A DNA stretch of 64,000 nucleotides, taken from assembly GCA_016169945.1 (NCBI GenBank), contig JADLSH010000367.1, forward strand, positions 930,001-994,000. Direction: 5' to 3'. The translations under genes and the position numbers were made by a program. Within the stretch, counting starts at the first letter, position 1; each line of letters begins with the position of its first letter. Below the pieces are notes generated by a model. The model was not told the origin of the DNA. It saw only the letters and a list, made by a program, of their open reading frames with translations, and searched no databases. The DNA comes from Trachythela sp. YZ-2020. Its lineage: Eukaryota > Cnidaria > Anthozoa > Malacalcyonacea > Clavulariidae. Below, in pieces: positions 62,950 through 64,000 of this stretch.

Positions 62950-64000
62950 TTTCTCGTCATAGATAGACTTTGTCCATTTTCAAGGAACACGTATAATATA
63001 TATAATAGAGACCTTACGATTTAAGACGGCAACGTGACGACGACGGCTATAAATACAATGAAATTTGTAGTATTATAGAATAGAAATGAATAATTAAAAT
63101 CCCACGGGAGTTTTAGACGTCATCCTCGCTCTGTTTACAACGGTAAACTACAGATTTTCACGTCTTGTGTTCAGCGTCTGCATTTCAAACCGCGAGAAGT
63201 GGTACTCCGCAAATTGGCTCTGTACTGAAGTAGAAATCTTCTAAACCAAAAAGCCCTTATCTCAACTTCCTCAAACTGAAGTGAATTCATACGATTGATA
63301 ATACACGACAAGTTTTATTTAATTGATTTATTTGAAGTAGTTTGTTTTGGCCGTCGTCGTTCGCGTTGCCGTCCTACATCGTAAGGTCTCTAATATGAAC
63401 TGATCGTCACGGAATGACGAGAAGTCAAAACAAGTACAACAATAACTATGACTAGTGTCCAGGTCCCTGACCTACAAGTAGCCCATATGTTCTAACGTTA
63501 GCTGCTTTCCACTCTGCAGGAAGTCGTCCAACACGTAGGAAGTCGGTAGTTCTCGGCTGGTTCTTTCAAGACAAATTAAATAATTCACAGAGACCAGGCG
63601 CAATCCACCAACTTGTAATTCACAGTCCCGGCACAGCTTCAGATACCTCACCATCATAGTCCTCGTTCTCAGTGCTGGATGTTGTAAATACTGAGGAAAA
63701 GTAAGAATTTAGACGTTCGGCTTTTTGTGCAGAGGATTTTGTCGTAACTCCGTTCTACGTGATCTCGGAACTCTGTTTTGATCTGCTATGTAATATTGCC
63801 TTGTGGTAAGTCCAGAAAAGTTTCGTATTAGTTGCAAATGATGTTTCGAATTCCGCTTAGATATTCCCTATGTTTCTTCTTATTACCGAATGACTTGACG
63901 ACAAGTAATCATGAAATTGCAGTGATCCGTACGAAAGGAGACAATAAGAATCAATAGTCAGAAGCAACAGCCGTCGGTAGACGAGGTATATCTTTGTAGA
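62950..64000 (-). pseudogene. LINE fragment split by MITE a
   Basis: Minus strand shows the pre-RT/RT start of the same LINE family as 58865-59640 ('IAPGLCELFNLS' near 63600 and 'KEPAENYRLP' near 63550), with several frame breaks. The MITE at 63008-63390 divides it. It continues past the window end. Confidence 0.65.
63008..63390. mobile_element. MITE family a, copy 2
   Basis: Inverted orientation relative to 2293-2676, high similarity throughout, TA flanks. Inserted in a LINE copy at the same position where MITE b sits in the other LINE copy. Confidence 0.9.

Noticed and set aside
1..64000. Bacterial or viral genome origin, given CapA, Bro-N and tail-collar proteins
   Set aside because: Spliced conserved TBC1D19, phase-consistent introns, SINEs, LINEs and MITEs show a eukaryotic nuclear chromosome; the viral genes are confined to the Polinton.

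Overview
The window is eukaryotic DNA, AT-rich, with spliced genes (GT-AG introns, phase-consistent joins) and a dense load of transposable elements. The two host genes, a CapA/PgsA-type (poly-gamma-glutamate synthesis family) gene and a TBC1D19 orthologue, together with a Polinton/Maverick, CR1-like LINEs, a Gypsy-like element, tRNA-SINEs and many MITEs, indicate an invertebrate metazoan. A cnidarian is my best guess, because CapA-type genes of bacterial origin are known there, but nothing here proves the phylum.

Layout: 1-6.3 kb is repeat-rich and holds inverted satellite arrays, transposon ORF scraps, a MITE and two LINE remnants. 6.3-33.9 kb and 36.8-49.3 kb are two direct copies of one chromosomal segment (unit 1 and unit 2). 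Each carries a seven-exon CapA-like gene (+), a vestigial exon of a further CapA paralogue, and the last three exons of TBC1D19 (-). Unit 2 is continuous with the rest of TBC1D19 (47.7-57.8 kb). Unit 1 keeps only its three 3' exons, the last one frameshifted. Between the units lies a head-to-head inverted pair of a dead reverse transcriptase.

Unit 1 has a 13.1-kb Polinton (10,894-24,011) in CapA intron 5. The same intron of unit 2 preserves the pre-insertion sequence. The Polinton encodes a broken protein-primed PolB (catalytic motif C deleted), a Bro-N/nuclease/zinc-finger protein, small membrane proteins, a phage tail-collar-like protein, two paralogous minor-capsid-like proteins, an integrase with chromodomain, a broken major capsid protein, a packaging ATPase and several proteins of unknown role. 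Most genes are frameshifted, so it is a decayed endogenous virus-like element. Its right end plus CapA exon 6 is repeated 4,656 bp downstream, around a 3.6-kb insertion.

Unit 2 has its own large insertion: a 5.2-kb element in CapA intron 2 made of roughly 2-kb inverted arms, with further MITEs nested in single arms. The last 6 kb (58.8-64 kb) is LINE fragments, an internally deleted Gypsy-like element, a SINE and two MITEs.

Functionally, CapA copy 2 and TBC1D19 look intact and convergent (stops about 650 bp apart). CapA copy 1 has open exons but needs a 14-18 kb intron to be spliced across the Polinton. All gene models rest on reading splice sites and family resemblance by eye; no search or alignment was run.
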